Assembly: GCA_035497315.1 (NCBI GenBank)
Contig: DATJDU010000003.1
Coordinates: 1 to 6,003 of the forward strand
Length of the DNA stretch: 6,003 nt
Source of the DNA: Andeanibacterium sp035497315
Lineage (GTDB): Bacteria; Pseudomonadota; Alphaproteobacteria; Sphingomonadales; Sphingomonadaceae
Reading direction: 5' to 3'
Shown here: piece by piece, positions 5,821 to 6,003 of the stretch
Numbering within the stretch: position 1 is the first letter of the stretch
Layout of the letters: each line of letters begins with the position of its first letter
Position numbers and translations under genes: made by a program
The notes under the pieces: generated by a model
The model's database searches: none
Seen by the model: only the letters and a program-made list of their open reading frames with translations
What the model was told of the DNA's origin: nothing

Positions 5821-6003
5821 TCAGATATCCGCCGGATGGAAGAGACAGGGGTCGGGCGCTGCATGGGGCATCGTTTGCGGTCCGCCTATGCCAATGCCCC
5901 ACTGGTCCATTATGCGCGGCGCGGGTTCGTGGACCTTCGGCTGGTGAGCGGCGAAATCGACCTGTTCCAGTTCCGCCGTATATTCGACCGCGAAGCCGCC
6001 GGG
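5821..6003 (-). CDS. VOC-family (probable extradiol ring-cleavage) dioxygenase, C-terminal fragment
   Basis: Reading the minus strand from the window edge gives an open frame of 60 residues ending in TGA at 5823-5821; the start lies beyond 6003. It opens with PGGFAVEYTAELEQVD. The E in VEYT is placed like the carboxylate metal ligand of type I extradiol dioxygenases, where a Gly-rich turn precedes an x-x-E-Y strand. It continues with VHEPAPRIMDQWG (24-36) and GPQTMPHAAPDPCLF (41-55). A Pro-rich tail with the order RPAPxxMDxWG then PHPAP is what I recall from VOC ring-cleavage dioxygenases of sphingomonads. The two histidine ligands would lie upstream and cannot be checked here. The two-base gap to the hydrolase gene marks it as the preceding gene of the same operon. 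The call is from a short C-terminus only; another VOC enzyme is possible. Confidence 0.7.
   Translation of the reverse strand, partial: PGGFAVEYTAELEQVDFAAHQPKVHEPAPRIMDQWGIGIGGPQTMPHAAPDPCLFHPADI

Noticed and set aside
5420..5947. 175-residue plus-strand frame at the right end
   Set aside because: It is opposite the alpha/beta-hydrolase N-terminus and the dioxygenase C-terminus, both of which show family motifs on the minus strand.
1..6003. CRISPR arrays, tRNA or rRNA genes, insertion-sequence ends
   Set aside because: I saw no regularly spaced direct repeats, no tRNA-like cloverleaf segments and no transposase motifs or terminal inverted repeats on either strand.

Overview
The window is GC-rich DNA with tightly packed genes. 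It looks like an alphaproteobacterium of the Sphingomonadales (Novosphingobium, Sphingobium or Sphingopyxis type). Three things point there: a large TonB-dependent receptor with an STN domain, a small exported protein of a kind I associate with sphingomonads, and an aromatic-catabolism-like gene cluster. The assignment is inferred from gene content and composition, not from a marker gene.

Layout: (i) 1-152 is a 5' leader with a short palindrome (10-23) and a hairpin (71-100). (ii) 153-2552, plus strand, encodes an outer-membrane TonB-dependent receptor with signal peptide, STN domain, TonB-box-like segment, plug and beta-barrel. (iii) 2553-2726 is a short convergent intergenic region with one weak hairpin. 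(iv) 2727-6003, minus strand, is a five-gene operon read from right to left. Its order is the C-terminal 60 residues of a VOC-type (probably extradiol ring-cleavage) dioxygenase, an alpha/beta-hydrolase of the 2,6-dihydroxypseudooxynicotine hydrolase type, a small cupin, a fumarylacetoacetate hydrolase (FAH) family protein, and a 110-residue exported protein.

The first four operon genes are coupled extremely tightly: TGA-CC-ATG, then ATGA, then ATGA. The exported protein follows after 55 bases that contain a hairpin and a good Shine-Dalgarno. The set reads as a catabolic module: ring cleavage by the VOC enzyme, C-C hydrolysis by the alpha/beta-hydrolase, a cupin step of unknown chemistry, then a second C-C hydrolysis of a beta-diketo acid by the FAH enzyme. 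The neighbouring receptor could import the substrate, but it lies convergent to the operon and is not part of it. The substrate cannot be named from this window. The combination of two unrelated C-C hydrolase folds, a cupin and a small exported protein in one operon is the most interesting feature here.
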